From positions 248,001-312,000 of the forward strand of contig NZ_JAGGLR010000004.1 of assembly GCF_017874715.1 (NCBI RefSeq): a DNA stretch of 64,000 nucleotides, read 5' to 3'. A program made the translations under genes and the position numbers. Below, piece after piece: positions 27,862 through 36,869 of this stretch. Every line of letters begins with the position of its first letter. Position 1 is the stretch's first letter. Origin of the DNA: Streptomyces iranensis. GTDB taxonomy: Bacteria; Actinomycetota; Actinomycetes; Streptomycetales; Streptomycetaceae. The notes under the pieces were generated by a model. The model worked only from the letters and a program-made list of their open reading frames with translations. It did not search any database and was not told where the DNA came from.

Positions 27862-29421
27862 ATGGACATGAAGGGCTTACCGGCCGACACCGATGCGTCG
27901 TCGAGCCCCGAGCGGACCGAGACCACCGGCGGCTGGTGGCCGCTGGTCGCGATTGTCCTGGCCGTGTCGATGCTGATGCTCGACGGCACGGTGGTCATTG
28001 TGGCTCTGCCGGACATTCAGGACAGCCTGCACACAACCCTCAGGGACTCGCAGTGGGTACTCAACGCCTTCACGCTCGCCCTGGCCTCCTTCCAGCTCGC
28101 GGTCGGCTTCCTCGGTGACCGATTCGGCCGCCGGCGGATGTTCCTCGGCGGTGTGCTGCTGTTCGGGGCGGCGTCGGTGGCGTGCGGTCTGGCCTGGTCC
28201 CCTGAGTTCCTCATCGCGGCACGGGCCGTCCAGGGCGCATCGGGCGCGGCCATCTTCTCCATGACCATGGCCCTGATCGCCCAGTGCTACACCGGAAAGG
28301 CCCGCGGCACCGCCTTCGGGGTCCGCGGTGGCGTCGCCGGCGCCATGGTTGTCCTCAGTCCCCTGCTGGGCGGAGTCATCGTCTCGTCGCTGGGCTGGCG
28401 CTGGATCTTCTTCATCAACGTACCCATCGTGGCCGCCGTCGTCGTGATCGGCTGGTTCAACATCCCCGAGCAACTGGAGCTACGCAAGGTCCAGCGCTTC
28501 GACGGGGGCGGTCTGAGCACGCTCACCGCAGGCCTTCTACTGCTGACGTACGTACTCCTGAGCGGCGACGACTACGGGTGGACCAGTAACAAGGTCGTCG
28601 TGCTGCTGACCGCCGCGGTGGCCTGCCTCGCCGCCTTCCTGTTCATCGAGGCACGGCACCCCGACCCGATGCTCGACCTGTCGCTCTTCCGCGGCCGTTC
28701 GTTCACCGGCACCCAGCTGGCCACTCTGTGCACCAACGCCAGTTTCTTCGGACTGCTGGTCTACCTATCCCTGTATCTGCAGAACCAGCTCGGCTATTCG
28801 GCGCTGAAGGCGGGCCTGTGCTTCCTCGCCGCCAACGTGCCGATCCTGCTGGCCGGTCCGATCGCGGGTTCCCTGATGGACCGACTGCCGGCCCGGGTGC
28901 TACCGACCCTGGGTCTCATGCTCGTCGGCGTCGGCATGATCCTGATGTACGGCATCACCACCGACTCCACCGTCAAGGCGCTGATCCCGGGGTTGATCGC
29001 GGTCGGCTTCGGTCTCGGCATCGCTCTCCCCTCGCTCGGCGCACTGGCGATGGAAGTCGCCGACTCCCGCCGGCTCGGCATGGCCGCCGGGATCAACTCG
29101 ACGGTGGGGCAGGCCGGCATGACCATCAGCATCGCCGTCTACGGCGCCTTGCTGGAGCACCAGGTGAGCACCACGATGAGTGACCGCCTGGACGGTGGGC
29201 TGCCTGTGCGGGAGCTGGCGAACGCGGCGGCCGGTGGTGACATCGCGCAGTCCGTGGGCCAACTGAGCGGGGCCGTGAGGGCACAGGTGGTCAGCGCGGC
29301 TCGTGAGGGGTTCGTGGCCGGGATGAATCTCCTGTTCCTCGTCGTGGCCGGCGTGGCCTTCGTCGGCGCCGTCCTCACCGTGACGCTGGTACGGCTCAGG
29401 GCCCGCGCCACGGACAACTGA
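27862..29421 (+). CDS. MFS drug exporter (DHA2 family, 14 TM helices)
   Basis: A 519-aa integral membrane efflux protein. The first helix region carries VSMLMLDGTVVIVALPDIQ, typical of DHA2/EmrB-QacA exporters. The intracellular motif is GDRFGRRRMFLGG and the motif-C-like segment is GGVAGAMVVLSPLLGGVIV. Hydrophobic stretches suggest 14 helices. Likely proton-driven export of the cluster product and self-resistance. Its promoter region holds three palindromic sites, so it is probably derepressed when the TetR binds a product or intermediate. Confidence 0.9.
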   Translation: MDMKGLPADTDASSSPERTETTGGWWPLVAIVLAVSMLMLDGTVVIVALPDIQDSLHTTLRDSQWVLNAFTLALASFQLAVGFLGDRFGRRRMFLGGVLLFGAASVACGLAWSPEFLIAARAVQGASGAAIFSMTMALIAQCYTGKARGTAFGVRGGVAGAMVVLSPLLGGVIVSSLGWRWIFFINVPIVAAVVVIGWFNIPEQLELRKVQRFDGGGLSTLTAGLLLLTYVLLSGDDYGWTSNKVVVLLTAAVACLAAFLFIEARHPDPMLDLSLFRGRSFTGTQLATLCTNASFFGLLVYLSLYLQNQLGYSALKAGLCFLAANVPILLAGPIAGSLMDRLPARVLPTLGLMLVGVGMILMYGITTDSTVKALIPGLIAVGFGLGIALPSLGALAMEVADSRRLGMAAGINSTVGQAGMTISIAVYGALLEHQVSTTMSDRLDGGLPVRELANAAAGGDIAQSVGQLSGAVRAQVVSAAREGFVAGMNLLFLVVAGVAFVGAVLTVTLVRLRARATDN

Positions 29422-29592
29422 CCCCTCCCCTCAGCCGGGCTGATCGCCATGGCTGCCCCTCCACAGCAACCAGCTGCGTCCGCACCTCCTGACCGGTCCT
29501 TCAGAAGAACCGGAGAGTGGTCCGCGAGGCTGACGATCGACGGCGGCGACGCGGACCTGAGGCCGCCCCAATTCACCGGGAGGTGTTCGTCG

Positions 29593-29910
29593 ATGGCACA
29601 CATTTCCACCGAAGATAACCTGTTCACCATCATCAACCTCGGAACCGTGCTTCCCGAGAATCTGGACCAGGTGATGACCGTCATCCCCGACATGGTGAGG
29701 GCGATGAGGCGGATGCCGGGCTTCGTGTCGGCGAACGTGCACACCAGCGACGACCGGACCCGTTTCGTGGTCTACGCGCAGTGGGAATCGGAGGGGCATT
29801 TCAGCGCGATGCGGCAGGAGCCCGCGCTGACCGCGCACTTCGGCCGGATTCGCGATCTGGTCACCCAGTTCACCCCGCTCACATGCGCGGTCGGATACAG
29901 CCGCGACTAA
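29593..29910 (+). CDS. Antibiotic biosynthesis monooxygenase (ABM) family protein 1
   Basis: A 105-aa ferredoxin-like ABM-fold protein (FTIINLGTVLPENLDQVMTV, MPGFVSANVHTSDDRTRFVV, YAQWESEGHFSAM). Members of this family include cofactor-free anthrone oxygenases of aromatic polyketide pathways. The start is the ATG at 29593, 10 nt after GGGAGG; the same frame stays open back to 29449 without a credible start signal. One of four ABM genes in the cluster. Oxidation of a specific ring is inferred. Confidence 0.85.
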   Translation: MAHISTEDNLFTIINLGTVLPENLDQVMTVIPDMVRAMRRMPGFVSANVHTSDDRTRFVVYAQWESEGHFSAMRQEPALTAHFGRIRDLVTQFTPLTCAVGYSRD

Positions 29911-29948
29911 GCCTGCGAACCCCAGCGACCCCGAGGTGGTGCAGAAAT

Positions 29949-30782
29949 ATGTCCATGACCCCCTTCTTCCTCAACGACCGCGCTGCCGTGGTCACCGGAG
30001 CCGGACGCGGCATCGGCGCCGCGACCGCCATAGCCCTGGCCCGGGCCGGCGCCGACGTGCTGATCGCTTCCCGCACGCAGGAGGATCTGCGTGCGGTGGC
30101 CAAGGAGATCGAGAGCCACGGCCGCCGTGCCGTCGTCGTCCGGGCTGACCTCTCCGCGCCGGGGACAGCCGGGGAACTGGCCGAACGGGCTATGGACACC
30201 TTCGGCCGGCTGGACATCGTGGTGAACAACGTGGGCGACGCCGAGATCGAGCCGTTCCAGGAAACCTCCTGGGAGGCCGTCGAAAAGGCGCTCCGGTACA
30301 ACGTCGGAACCGCTCACGCGCTGACCCGTGCCGCCCTGCCGCACCTGCTCGCTGCGCGGGACGGGGGTGCCGTGGTGAACATCTGTTCCACCGTAGGCAG
30401 GGTGGCGGCCCGCGGCTGGCTGTCCTACGGCATGTCGAAGGCGGCACTGGCCCACTACACGCGGCTCGCCGCCCACGATCTGGCGCCCAGGGTCAGGGTC
30501 AACGGGGTCGTGCCGGGCGCCATCGCCACCGACAACCTGCGGTTCGTGATGGAAGACGACGCGGCGCGCCGCGAGTTGGAGGCCGCGACGCCGATGCGCC
30601 GAGCAGGGACGCCTGAGGACGTCGCGCACGCTGTCGTCTACCTGGCCTCCCCCGCCGCCTCGTACGTCACCGGCACCCTGCTGGAGGTGGACGGTGGCAT
30701 CGAGACCACGAACGTGGACCTCGGCATACCGGATCTGGAGGCCCTCCCCTGTCCTGCGGGTCCCGGGGAGGAAGGAATCTGA
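29949..30782 (+). CDS. Short-chain dehydrogenase/reductase
   Basis: A 277-aa classical SDR. The cofactor motif is VVTGAGRGIGAATAIAL, with NNVG, catalytic Ser in ICSTVG, YGMSK (YxxxK) and the C-terminal LEVDGGIETTNVD. An S-R pair (IASRTQEDL) after strand 2 suggests NADPH. It could be the polyketide ketoreductase or a later tailoring enzyme; similarity by eye does not decide. It begins 38 bp after the ABM gene and is followed by the acyltransferase with 1 nt between, so all three are one unit. Confidence 0.87.
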   Translation: MSMTPFFLNDRAAVVTGAGRGIGAATAIALARAGADVLIASRTQEDLRAVAKEIESHGRRAVVVRADLSAPGTAGELAERAMDTFGRLDIVVNNVGDAEIEPFQETSWEAVEKALRYNVGTAHALTRAALPHLLAARDGGAVVNICSTVGRVAARGWLSYGMSKAALAHYTRLAAHDLAPRVRVNGVVPGAIATDNLRFVMEDDAARRELEAATPMRRAGTPEDVAHAVVYLASPAASYVTGTLLEVDGGIETTNVDLGIPDLEALPCPAGPGEEGI

Positions 30783-30783
30783 C

Positions 30784-32007
30784 ATGCGGACTCCCCGTGG
30801 CAGAGGTGCCCGGTCCGCGCCAGCGCCACAGCGGTCGGCCATCGCGGGCGACGAACGGCTGCCGTCCCTCACAGGACTCCGCTTCGTGGCCGCCATATTC
30901 GTCTTCCTCTTCCACTTCACCTACGAGGGGATGTGGAGCGAGCCGGGCGCGGTGGACTTCACCATGCACGCCTTCGGCAAGGCCGGCTGGGCCGGGGTGT
31001 CGCTGTTCTTCGTGCTCAGCGGCTTCGTGCTGACCTGGTCCGCCCGGCCCGACGACACGGCGCCCCGCTTCTGGCGCCGCCGGTTCGCCAAGGTCTACCC
31101 GAACCACTTCGTCGCCTGGACGGCCGCCATCGTCCTGATGGCCATGGCCGGATGGACCCTGGAGCCATTCCAAAGCGTCCCACGGCTCACCGCCCCGGAC
31201 ACCTGGCTGCCCGCGCTGCCCAACCTCTTCCTGATCCAGGCATGGTTCCCCCAGGCCAAGGTCTTCCTCAGCGCCAATCCGGTGGCCTGGACCCTGGCCT
31301 GTGAGGCGTTCTTCTACTTGCTCTTCCCTCTGCTGTACCGCTACCTACGGCGGATCCGGCCCGAGCGGTTGTGGCCATACGCCTGGGGCCTCATGGGGCT
31401 GGTGATGTGCATGCCGCTGGTCGCCAAGCTGCTGCCTGAGAAGCCGGGCTACGTCTGGAACCCGGAGCCGCTGTATCAGGTGCTGTTCGTCAACAACTTC
31501 CCGCCCGTGCGTTTGCTGGAGTTCGTGCTGGGCATTCTGCTCGCCCGGATCCTCCAGACCGGCCGCCGGGTTCCCGTGAACCTCCCGACGGCGAGCGCCC
31601 TGCTGGTCGTGGTCTACATCGCCACCATCGACTCGCCGTACCTCTACCAACAGGTGGCGACCACGATCGTGCCCATCGCCCTGCTGATCCTGGCTGCGGC
31701 CGCCGCCGATGTGCGCGGGCAGGTGTCTCCGCTGCGCAATCGGCTCGTCGTCGAACTGGGTGTGCAGTCCTACGCGTTCTATCTCCTGCACTACATGGTG
31801 CTCATCAGCGCGCACCACCTGGTCGGGACGGACGCGCGGTGGAACGTGGCCCAGGCGGCCGGGCTCTTCGTGCTCATCTTCGCGGTCACCCAGGCGCTGT
31901 CCTGGCTGATGTACACGCGGTGGGAAGCACCTCTCCTACGGTTCCTGGGCCCGCCGCCCAACAGAAGGGCCCAGGATGCGGGACAGCAGGTGATGGCCGA
32001 CCGGTGA
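30784..32007 (+). CDS. Membrane acyltransferase (acyltransferase_3/OafA family)
   Basis: A 407-aa polytopic membrane protein of the acyltransferase-3 family. The N-terminal signature is LPSLTGLRFVAAIFVFLFHF and the second is GVSLFFVLSGFVLTWSARP, followed by about 8-10 further helices. These enzymes O-acylate sugars, macrolides and other small molecules using cytoplasmic acyl-CoA. In this context O-acylation of a hydroxyl on the aromatic product is plausible. Only one nucleotide separates it from the SDR gene. A short inverted repeat overlaps its stop. Confidence 0.85.
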   Translation: MRTPRGRGARSAPAPQRSAIAGDERLPSLTGLRFVAAIFVFLFHFTYEGMWSEPGAVDFTMHAFGKAGWAGVSLFFVLSGFVLTWSARPDDTAPRFWRRRFAKVYPNHFVAWTAAIVLMAMAGWTLEPFQSVPRLTAPDTWLPALPNLFLIQAWFPQAKVFLSANPVAWTLACEAFFYLLFPLLYRYLRRIRPERLWPYAWGLMGLVMCMPLVAKLLPEKPGYVWNPEPLYQVLFVNNFPPVRLLEFVLGILLARILQTGRRVPVNLPTASALLVVVYIATIDSPYLYQQVATTIVPIALLILAAAAADVRGQVSPLRNRLVVELGVQSYAFYLLHYMVLISAHHLVGTDARWNVAQAAGLFVLIFAVTQALSWLMYTRWEAPLLRFLGPPPNRRAQDAGQQVMADR

Positions 32008-32104
32008 CAGGCCACCGGTTTACGTGCGGCTGGACACAGGACACACGGGCAGGGGCTCCAGAGACTGCTGCAGATCGGCGCCCGAGCTCCTGCCCGACGC
32101 TTCG

Positions 32105-32830
32105 TCAGTTCTCTTTTCGTTCCCCCGCGAAGCCGCCGAGCATGCCGCGCAGGCCGAGCTCGAACCGCTCATCGAGGCCTCGTTCGGTCAGCGTCTCACG
32201 TATGGCTGCGATGTTCGGGAAGCGCTCCGGGGACAGCCCTCTGAGCAAATCGTTCATCTCGCGCAGCCGTGCCTCACCGGCCTCACCCCGGCCGAAAGCT
32301 GTCTCCTGGATGACGAACCCGACGACGTAGTAGGTGAGCAGCAGATAGGCGTAGCCGGCGGTCCGGTCGTCGAAACCGGCCCGTCGCATGGTGCCGATGA
32401 CGTAATCGCTGAGCCTGAGTCCGTTCGGTCCGAGGAGGGCGCGGCCGGTGAACAGCGGCATGGCGGCGGAGTATTCGAGGAACGCGGCGCGCAGATTACG
32501 GGCGGTCTCGGCCAGCCGCTCCGCCCACGCCTCGGGTTCTCCGTCCTCCGGGAGCACGCATTCGCCGACAATCGCGTCGGCGACCAGGTCGAAGAGATCC
32601 TCCTTGTTCTGAAAATGCCAGTAGAGAGAAGGATTCTTGACGTCGAGTTCGGCTGCGAGTTTACGCATGCTGAACGCTTCATATCCGTGCCTCACCAGCA
32701 ATTCCAGGGCGACGCGTACGATCTCGGAGCGGGTCAGCTGCGGCTCGGCGGTCCGATTGTCGTTCCACAGACTCCGCGAACTGCGGCGGGGCTTCCCTTT
32801 CTGCGGATCACCGGCACGTTGAGCTGTCAT
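32105..32830 (-). CDS. TetR-family repressor (TetR_C type), probable cluster and pump regulator
   Basis: A 241-aa regulator. The helix-turn-helix is LTRSEIVRVALELLVRHGYE then FSMRKLAAELDVKNPSLYWH, the TetR/tetracycline-repressor subtype. The C-terminal domain (LFTGRALLGPNGLRLSDYVI) should bind a polyketide-like ligand. I chose the ATG at 32830. A GTG at 32881 in the same frame would overlap the CTAGC-type site at 32875. No strong ribosome site supports either. It probably binds CTAGC-N3-GCTAG sites here and at the pump and SARP genes. Confidence 0.85.
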   Translation of the reverse strand: MTAQRAGDPQKGKPRRSSRSLWNDNRTAEPQLTRSEIVRVALELLVRHGYEAFSMRKLAAELDVKNPSLYWHFQNKEDLFDLVADAIVGECVLPEDGEPEAWAERLAETARNLRAAFLEYSAAMPLFTGRALLGPNGLRLSDYVIGTMRRAGFDDRTAGYAYLLLTYYVVGFVIQETAFGRGEAGEARLREMNDLLRGLSPERFPNIAAIRETLTERGLDERFELGLRGMLGGFAGERKEN

Positions 32831-32874
32831 CTGCTGCTTGGGTCCAATCGGGCTCTGCGCGTTTGAGCTACAAG

Positions 32875-32887
32875 CTAGCACTGCATG
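32875..32887. promoter_or_regulatory. CTAGC-type operator upstream of the TetR gene
   Basis: CTAGCACTGCATG resembles the first pump site (CTAGCATTGCAAG) at 10 of 13 positions, and lies where an autoregulatory operator would be expected. Confidence 0.5.
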
Positions 32888-32951
32888 GTTGCCATGGACC
32901 TGTACGTGCCAGTACTGCGAGGAGCCCGCACGGCGATGCGGCCGTAATGAA

Positions 32952-32992
32952 GGCGATCATCCCCGGTCGGGGGATGCCCGGGGATGATCGCC
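32952..32992 (-). terminator. Hairpin terminator of the O-methyltransferase gene
   Basis: GGCGATCATCCCCGG (32952-32966) pairs perfectly with CCGGGGATGATCGCC (32978-32992) around an 11-nt loop, 15 bp past the methyltransferase stop. Confidence 0.85.
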
Positions 32993-33006
32993 GGCCTTGG
33001 GATGGG

Positions 33007-34023
33007 TCACTTCTTGTGCGCGGTGATGAGCCGCTCCGTGGCGGTCAGCGGTTCGGTGCGGATGTCCTGGAACCCGGCGGCTCCCAGCCACGACAGGGCA
33101 TCTGCGGAGGTGTACTCGGCGCCGCCGCTGCGGACCAGCTTCATGTTCACACTCATCAGCAGGCTGCGCGCGGGACCGGAGCGGTCGTCGTCGATCAGCT
33201 CGTCGTAGATGAGCAGGTCACCGCCCGGGGCGAGGGCCTCGTAGACCCGCCCCACCAGCAGCGCCCGGCTCGGCTCGTCCCAGTCGTGCAGGACATGACC
33301 GAAGATCATCACGTCGGCCTCGGGCAGCGGATCGGTCCGGAAGTCGGCCGCGTGGAAGGTGACCCGCCCGGCGGTTCCGAGGGCCGCCATGTGCTCGTCG
33401 AAGTGCGCTTTGAGCGGCGGCAGGTCGACGCACACGCCCCGCAGGTGCGGATGCGTCGAGACGATCCTCGCCACCAGATTGCCGCGGGCCCCGCCCAGGT
33501 CCGCCACGCTCCGGTAGCGGCTCCAGTCCACGCACTCGACGAGTCGGGCAGCCACGGCCGCGGACGCGCTGTCCATGGCGGCCATGAAACCCCGTACCCG
33601 GTCGTGGTCCTTGTAGAACTCGCCGAACGTGTCGTCGCCCTCCTGGAGCCGTCCGGTCCTCAGCAGGTCGCTCAGGCGACCCCAGGCCGGGTACAGCGCG
33701 CGGCCCATGAAGGACAGGAAACCGCCGACGTAGCCGGGCTGGTCGCGGTCCAGCAGCCGCTGCGCGGGCACGGAGTTGGCGTACTGGCCATCTCCGGTAC
33801 GGCTCAGCAACCCGAGTGCGACCAGCGCGTCCAGGAAGTCCTGTGCCGCCCGGGGGTGCAGCCCGAGTTTCACCGTGATTTGCTCATCCGTCATAGGTGC
33901 CTGGGCCAGTTCGGTGAACAGGCCTAACTCCACGGCGCTGAACAGGGCCCGCGACCGCCAGAATCCGCTGGCGATATCCATGACGAAGTCAAGATCGGAA
34001 CTGACCGAATCCGAGGCCTCCAC
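33007..34023 (-). CDS. SAM-dependent O-methyltransferase (AcmoxO/TcmN-like C-terminal class)
   Basis: A 338-aa methyltransferase with an N-terminal winged-helix dimerisation domain (IASGFWRSRALFSAVELGLF) and a Rossmann SAM domain (YRSVADLGGARGNLVARI, VCVDLPPLKAHF, FGHVLHDWDEPSRALL). Predicted to methylate a phenolic hydroxyl of the polyketide. The GTG at 34023 has AAGGGAG 6 nt upstream. An ATG at 34059 overlaps the SARP stop (ATGA) and would add 12 residues. A rare TTA codon (33925-33927) encodes Leu in VELGLF, implying bldA dependence. Downstream of the SARP gene. Confidence 0.88.
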   Translation of the reverse strand: MEASDSVSSDLDFVMDIASGFWRSRALFSAVELGLFTELAQAPMTDEQITVKLGLHPRAAQDFLDALVALGLLSRTGDGQYANSVPAQRLLDRDQPGYVGGFLSFMGRALYPAWGRLSDLLRTGRLQEGDDTFGEFYKDHDRVRGFMAAMDSASAAVAARLVECVDWSRYRSVADLGGARGNLVARIVSTHPHLRGVCVDLPPLKAHFDEHMAALGTAGRVTFHAADFRTDPLPEADVMIFGHVLHDWDEPSRALLVGRVYEALAPGGDLLIYDELIDDDRSGPARSLLMSVNMKLVRSGGAEYTSADALSWLGAAGFQDIRTEPLTATERLITAHKK

Positions 34024-34055
34024 CTGCTGCTCCCTTCTCGCGGAAATCCGTACAG

Positions 34056-34931
34056 TCATCCTCGGACACACAGATCGGAAGTCACTGAAGACGGGGTCAG
34101 GCTCGGCACGATGGCGTCCCTGACGGACGCGACGGCCAGCGGCCTCCCCCACGCGGTCGCCGCCGCGGGCGCGAGGGCGGGGCGCGTGCCGGGGGCCCGG
34201 TCGCCGAGGATCTGCCGGGCGAGCCGCTGCAGCCGAGCCCCGGGAGGGACTCCCAGTTCCCGGTCCAACCACTCACGCGCCCGCTCGTACGCGAGCATGG
34301 CCTCCGCCTGCCGTCCTGCCTGGCACAGGGCGATGATGAGCAACTCGTGCACCCGCTCCCGAGACGCGTGCGCTCGAGCCAGGTCGGACAGGCCGGCGAG
34401 GACGTCTGCGTAGTTACCCTCGCGCACCTCGGCGTCGATCCAGTCCTCGACGACGCCCAGCCGCTCCTCCTCCAGATTGCCTCCGCACAGCCCGGTCAGC
34501 CACGGCGAGTCGATGTCGGCCAGCGCGCGGCCGCGCCAGACCTCCAGCGCCTGCCGGAACTGCTCCGCGCGGCCGCTCGTCCGGGCGTCCGCGACCATGC
34601 GGCGGAAGCGGTACAGGTCGATGCAGTCCGGGTCGACGTCCAGGACGTAGCCCCCCGAACGGGCCGAGATCGCCACGGGCGACGGCGCCGGCAGCGAGCG
34701 TCGCAGCCGCGAGATGTGGGCCTGTGCCGCGTTGCGGAGGGTAGGTAACGCGTCCGGGCCCCAGACGGCCTGGACGATCTCGTCGAGCGGGATAACCGTA
34801 CCCGGCCGCAGCAGGAACGCGGCGAGCGTCGTACGGCGTTTGACGCCGCCGACCGGGAGGCGCCCCCTCGACCACCACGCCTCTACCGGCCCCAGTAGCT
34901 GGAACCGCAGAGCGTGTCGCTTCTCCTGCAT
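34056..34931 (-). CDS. SARP-family transcriptional activator (small type)
   Basis: A 291-aa pathway activator. The OmpR-like DNA-binding domain is residues 8-100 (LRFQLLGPVEAWW, LDEIVQAVWGPDALPTLRNA) and the bacterial transcriptional activation domain follows (DLYRFRRMVADART, ERVHELLIIALCQAGRQAEA). The length fits the ActII-ORF4/RedD type. A rare TTA codon at 34746-34748 (codon 62) suggests translation awaits bldA tRNA. Two CTAGC-N3-GCTAG palindromes lie 74-106 bp upstream, so the TetR probably controls it. It most likely activates the PKS operons. Confidence 0.92.
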   Translation of the reverse strand: MQEKRHALRFQLLGPVEAWWSRGRLPVGGVKRRTTLAAFLLRPGTVIPLDEIVQAVWGPDALPTLRNAAQAHISRLRRSLPAPSPVAISARSGGYVLDVDPDCIDLYRFRRMVADARTSGRAEQFRQALEVWRGRALADIDSPWLTGLCGGNLEEERLGVVEDWIDAEVREGNYADVLAGLSDLARAHASRERVHELLIIALCQAGRQAEAMLAYERAREWLDRELGVPPGARLQRLARQILGDRAPGTRPALAPAAATAWGRPLAVASVRDAIVPSLTPSSVTSDLCVRG

Positions 34932-35004
34932 CTTTCGTCACCTCGCACGGTTGTGGATCGGGCGGCATCCACCGGCCCTGGCGGTTCGGAGCCCACCACC
35001 CCCC

Positions 35005-35037
35005 CTAGCGCCGCTAGTCATAGCCTAGCGACGCTAG
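35005..35037. promoter_or_regulatory. Two perfect CTAGC-N3-GCTAG palindromes upstream of the SARP gene
   Basis: CTAGCGCCGCTAG (35005-35017) and CTAGCGACGCTAG (35025-35037) are spaced 20 bp, the same spacing as at the pump gene. They lie in the 259-bp gap upstream of the SARP start and are the best-conserved copies of the motif. Confidence 0.7.
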
Positions 35038-35116
35038 GCTCCTTCCGGCAATGCCAGTGCCCGGGGTGGGCAACGTTTCGGCCACGCCCGTACACGGCGG
35101 GCCGGACACGCGCGAG

Positions 35117-35146
35117 CGGGGCGTCCGGCCAGTGCCGGACGCCCCG
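35117..35146 (-). terminator. Hairpin terminator of the FMO-ABM-ABM-oxidoreductase operon
   Basis: CGGGGCGTCCGGC (35117-35129) and GCCGGACGCCCCG (35134-35146) are perfect 13-bp arms around a 4-nt loop, 45 bp past the oxidoreductase stop. Confidence 0.85.
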
Positions 35147-35190
35147 CGGGGTGACGCTGGATCCCGGTCCGCAGGCACGGACCAGCCTCG

Positions 35191-36117
35191 CTACGGTATG
35201 AGCACCAGCCGCCCTCGTATGCCGCCCTTGGCGAGCATCTCGTGCGCCTGGGCAGCCTGTTCGAACGGGACGGTCTGGTGGACCCGGAGGGTCAGTCGGC
35301 CCCGGTCGACCAGCGCCGCCAGCCGGCTCAGCTCCGCCCCGTCGCTGTGCATGTGAACCCGGTGGACTTCGATGCCGCGTTCGGGCTCCGGTGTCTTCGG
35401 CGGTGTCAGACTCGCGAACGCGCCGCCGTCCTTCACCGTGCCCACCATCTGCGGCCCGATCGCGGCCGCGTCCACCATGGCATCCACACCCTCCGGGGCC
35501 ACGGCGCGCAGCGCCCCAACCGGGTCGTCGGAGCGCGGCACGTAGACCGCGTCCCGCGACGTGACGAACTCTTCATCCCGGGCGGAGGCGAGTCCGACAA
35601 CCTTCAGCCCGCGTTCCCGGGCCAGCTCCAGGGTGAAGCCGCCAACCGCTCCGCCCGCTCCGGTGATCGCGAGGGTCTGTCCGGCCTCCAGCCCCAGAAG
35701 ATCCAGCGCCCGGGTCGCGGTATGCGCGTTGACGGGCAGTGCCGCCGCCTCAGTCAGATCCACCGTGGAGGGCGCCGCCGCCAAGGCGGCCGCGTCCAGC
35801 ACCACGTACTCCGCCTGGGTACCGACCTTGGTGTCGAGCCAGTCGGAGACCGCGACGACCGGATCGCCCGGGGCGAATCCGACGACGCCCGGCCCGACCG
35901 CGTCCACCGTGCCCGAGGCATCCCATCCGAAGACGTACAGCGGGGCCGCAGGCAGCATGGGCCCCAGCCAGCCGGCCCGTGCGACCAGGTCGAAGTTGGC
36001 CACGGCCGCTGCCGCCACCTTGATGCGCACCTGGCCCGCCGCGGGCTCCGGCACGGGTACGTCGACGACCGTCAGTGCCTCCGGGCCGCCGAACGAGGTG
36101 ATACCTACCGCTCGCAT
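35191..36117 (-). CDS. NADPH:quinone oxidoreductase-like (zinc-free MDR) enzyme
   Basis: A 308-aa medium-chain reductase of the quinone oxidoreductase branch: MRAVGITSFGGPEALTVVDV at the N-terminus, then VFGWDASGTVDAVGPGV, and the NADPH motif ITGAGGAVGGFTLELARERG. No structural-zinc cysteines are visible. It may reduce a quinone or enone in a polyketide intermediate. The ATG at 36117 is preceded by CCAGGAGGCAG, a strong ribosome site; the reading to 36174 is not needed. Last gene of the FMO-ABM-ABM-oxidoreductase unit. Confidence 0.85.
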   Translation of the reverse strand: MRAVGITSFGGPEALTVVDVPVPEPAAGQVRIKVAAAAVANFDLVARAGWLGPMLPAAPLYVFGWDASGTVDAVGPGVVGFAPGDPVVAVSDWLDTKVGTQAEYVVLDAAALAAAPSTVDLTEAAALPVNAHTATRALDLLGLEAGQTLAITGAGGAVGGFTLELARERGLKVVGLASARDEEFVTSRDAVYVPRSDDPVGALRAVAPEGVDAMVDAAAIGPQMVGTVKDGGAFASLTPPKTPEPERGIEVHRVHMHSDGAELSRLAALVDRGRLTLRVHQTVPFEQAAQAHEMLAKGGIRGRLVLIP

Positions 36118-36145
36118 TCTGCCTCCTGGGAAGAGTCCGGCCGGC

Positions 36146-36469
36146 TCAGACCACCGTGTGGCTGTAGGCCACACGGCAAGGAGTGGGATCGACGGAGGTG
36201 ATGATCCCGCTCACCTCCTTGAAGTACTGCTGGAGGTCCGAGCGGGCCCGCATGGCGTCGAAGTCCTCCTTGCTCTCCCATTCGGTGATGGTGATCAGTC
36301 GCTTGCCGTCGTGGCTGAGGTGCATGGTGACCGAGATACACCCCGGGTGCTCGCCCATGACGTCGGAGCCCTTGGACATGACCTCGAACAAGCGCTCTTG
36401 GTGTTCCGGGTCGGTGTGGAAGGTGTTGACCATCGTAAAGTGGGCCTTGTCGGCCGGGATACGCGCCAC
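36146..36469 (-). CDS. Antibiotic biosynthesis monooxygenase (ABM) family protein 2
   Basis: A 107-aa ABM-fold protein (FTMVNTFHTDPEHQERLFEV, HPGCISVTMHLSHDGKRLIT, TEWESKEDFDAMRA). It shares the framework of the next gene (MHLSHDG versus VHLSHDG, then W-S/R-KEDF-AMRA), so the two are tandem duplicates. Possibly a cofactor-free ring oxygenase or a partner in a heteromeric one. 28 bp upstream of the oxidoreductase gene. Confidence 0.85.
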   Translation of the reverse strand: MARIPADKAHFTMVNTFHTDPEHQERLFEVMSKGSDVMGEHPGCISVTMHLSHDGKRLITITEWESKEDFDAMRARSDLQQYFKEVSGIITSVDPTPCRVAYSHTVV

Positions 36470-36517
36470 TTTCTCTTCCTTTCAGGTGGGTGTGCGATGC
36501 GGGTGGGCGTCGGCAGA

Positions 36518-36841
36518 TTACGAGTTGTCGTGCGTGAACGCGACTCGGCAAGCGATCAGATCCACACCTTTGACCAGTTCTCGCACCTCACGGAAGTGCC
36601 CCTGCCGGTCCGGGTCCGCACGCATCGCCTCGAAGTCCTCCTTGCGCTCCCACTGCGCATATCCGATGACACGCGTGCCGTCATGGCTGAGATGCACGGC
36701 GGACGCGACCAGTCCGGAAATTCCGCGCAGTTTCTCCTCGCCCTCGACGATGATCTCGAACAGCCGCCGCTGGTCCTCCGGCGCAGCCGTGAACACACTG
36801 ATCGTGGTGAAGTAGTTTTTCTTGAGGGAGATTTCCGGCAT
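36518..36841 (-). CDS. Antibiotic biosynthesis monooxygenase (ABM) family protein 3
   Basis: A 107-aa ABM protein: NYFTTISVFTAAPEDQRRLF, VHLSHDGTRVIGYAQWERKE, DFEAMRADPDRQGHF, ending IACRVAFTHDNS. The 48-bp gap to the next ABM gene and 28-bp gap from the FAD monooxygenase gene indicate one operon. The start is the ATG at 36841; the extended reading to 37138 lies in the upstream gene and is a shadow. Adjacent paired ABM proteins are found in several polycyclic aromatic clusters. Confidence 0.85.
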   Translation of the reverse strand: MPEISLKKNYFTTISVFTAAPEDQRRLFEIIVEGEEKLRGISGLVASAVHLSHDGTRVIGYAQWERKEDFEAMRADPDRQGHFREVRELVKGVDLIACRVAFTHDNS

Positions 36842-36869
36842 TCTCGTTGCTCCTTTTCTCAGGTGATTC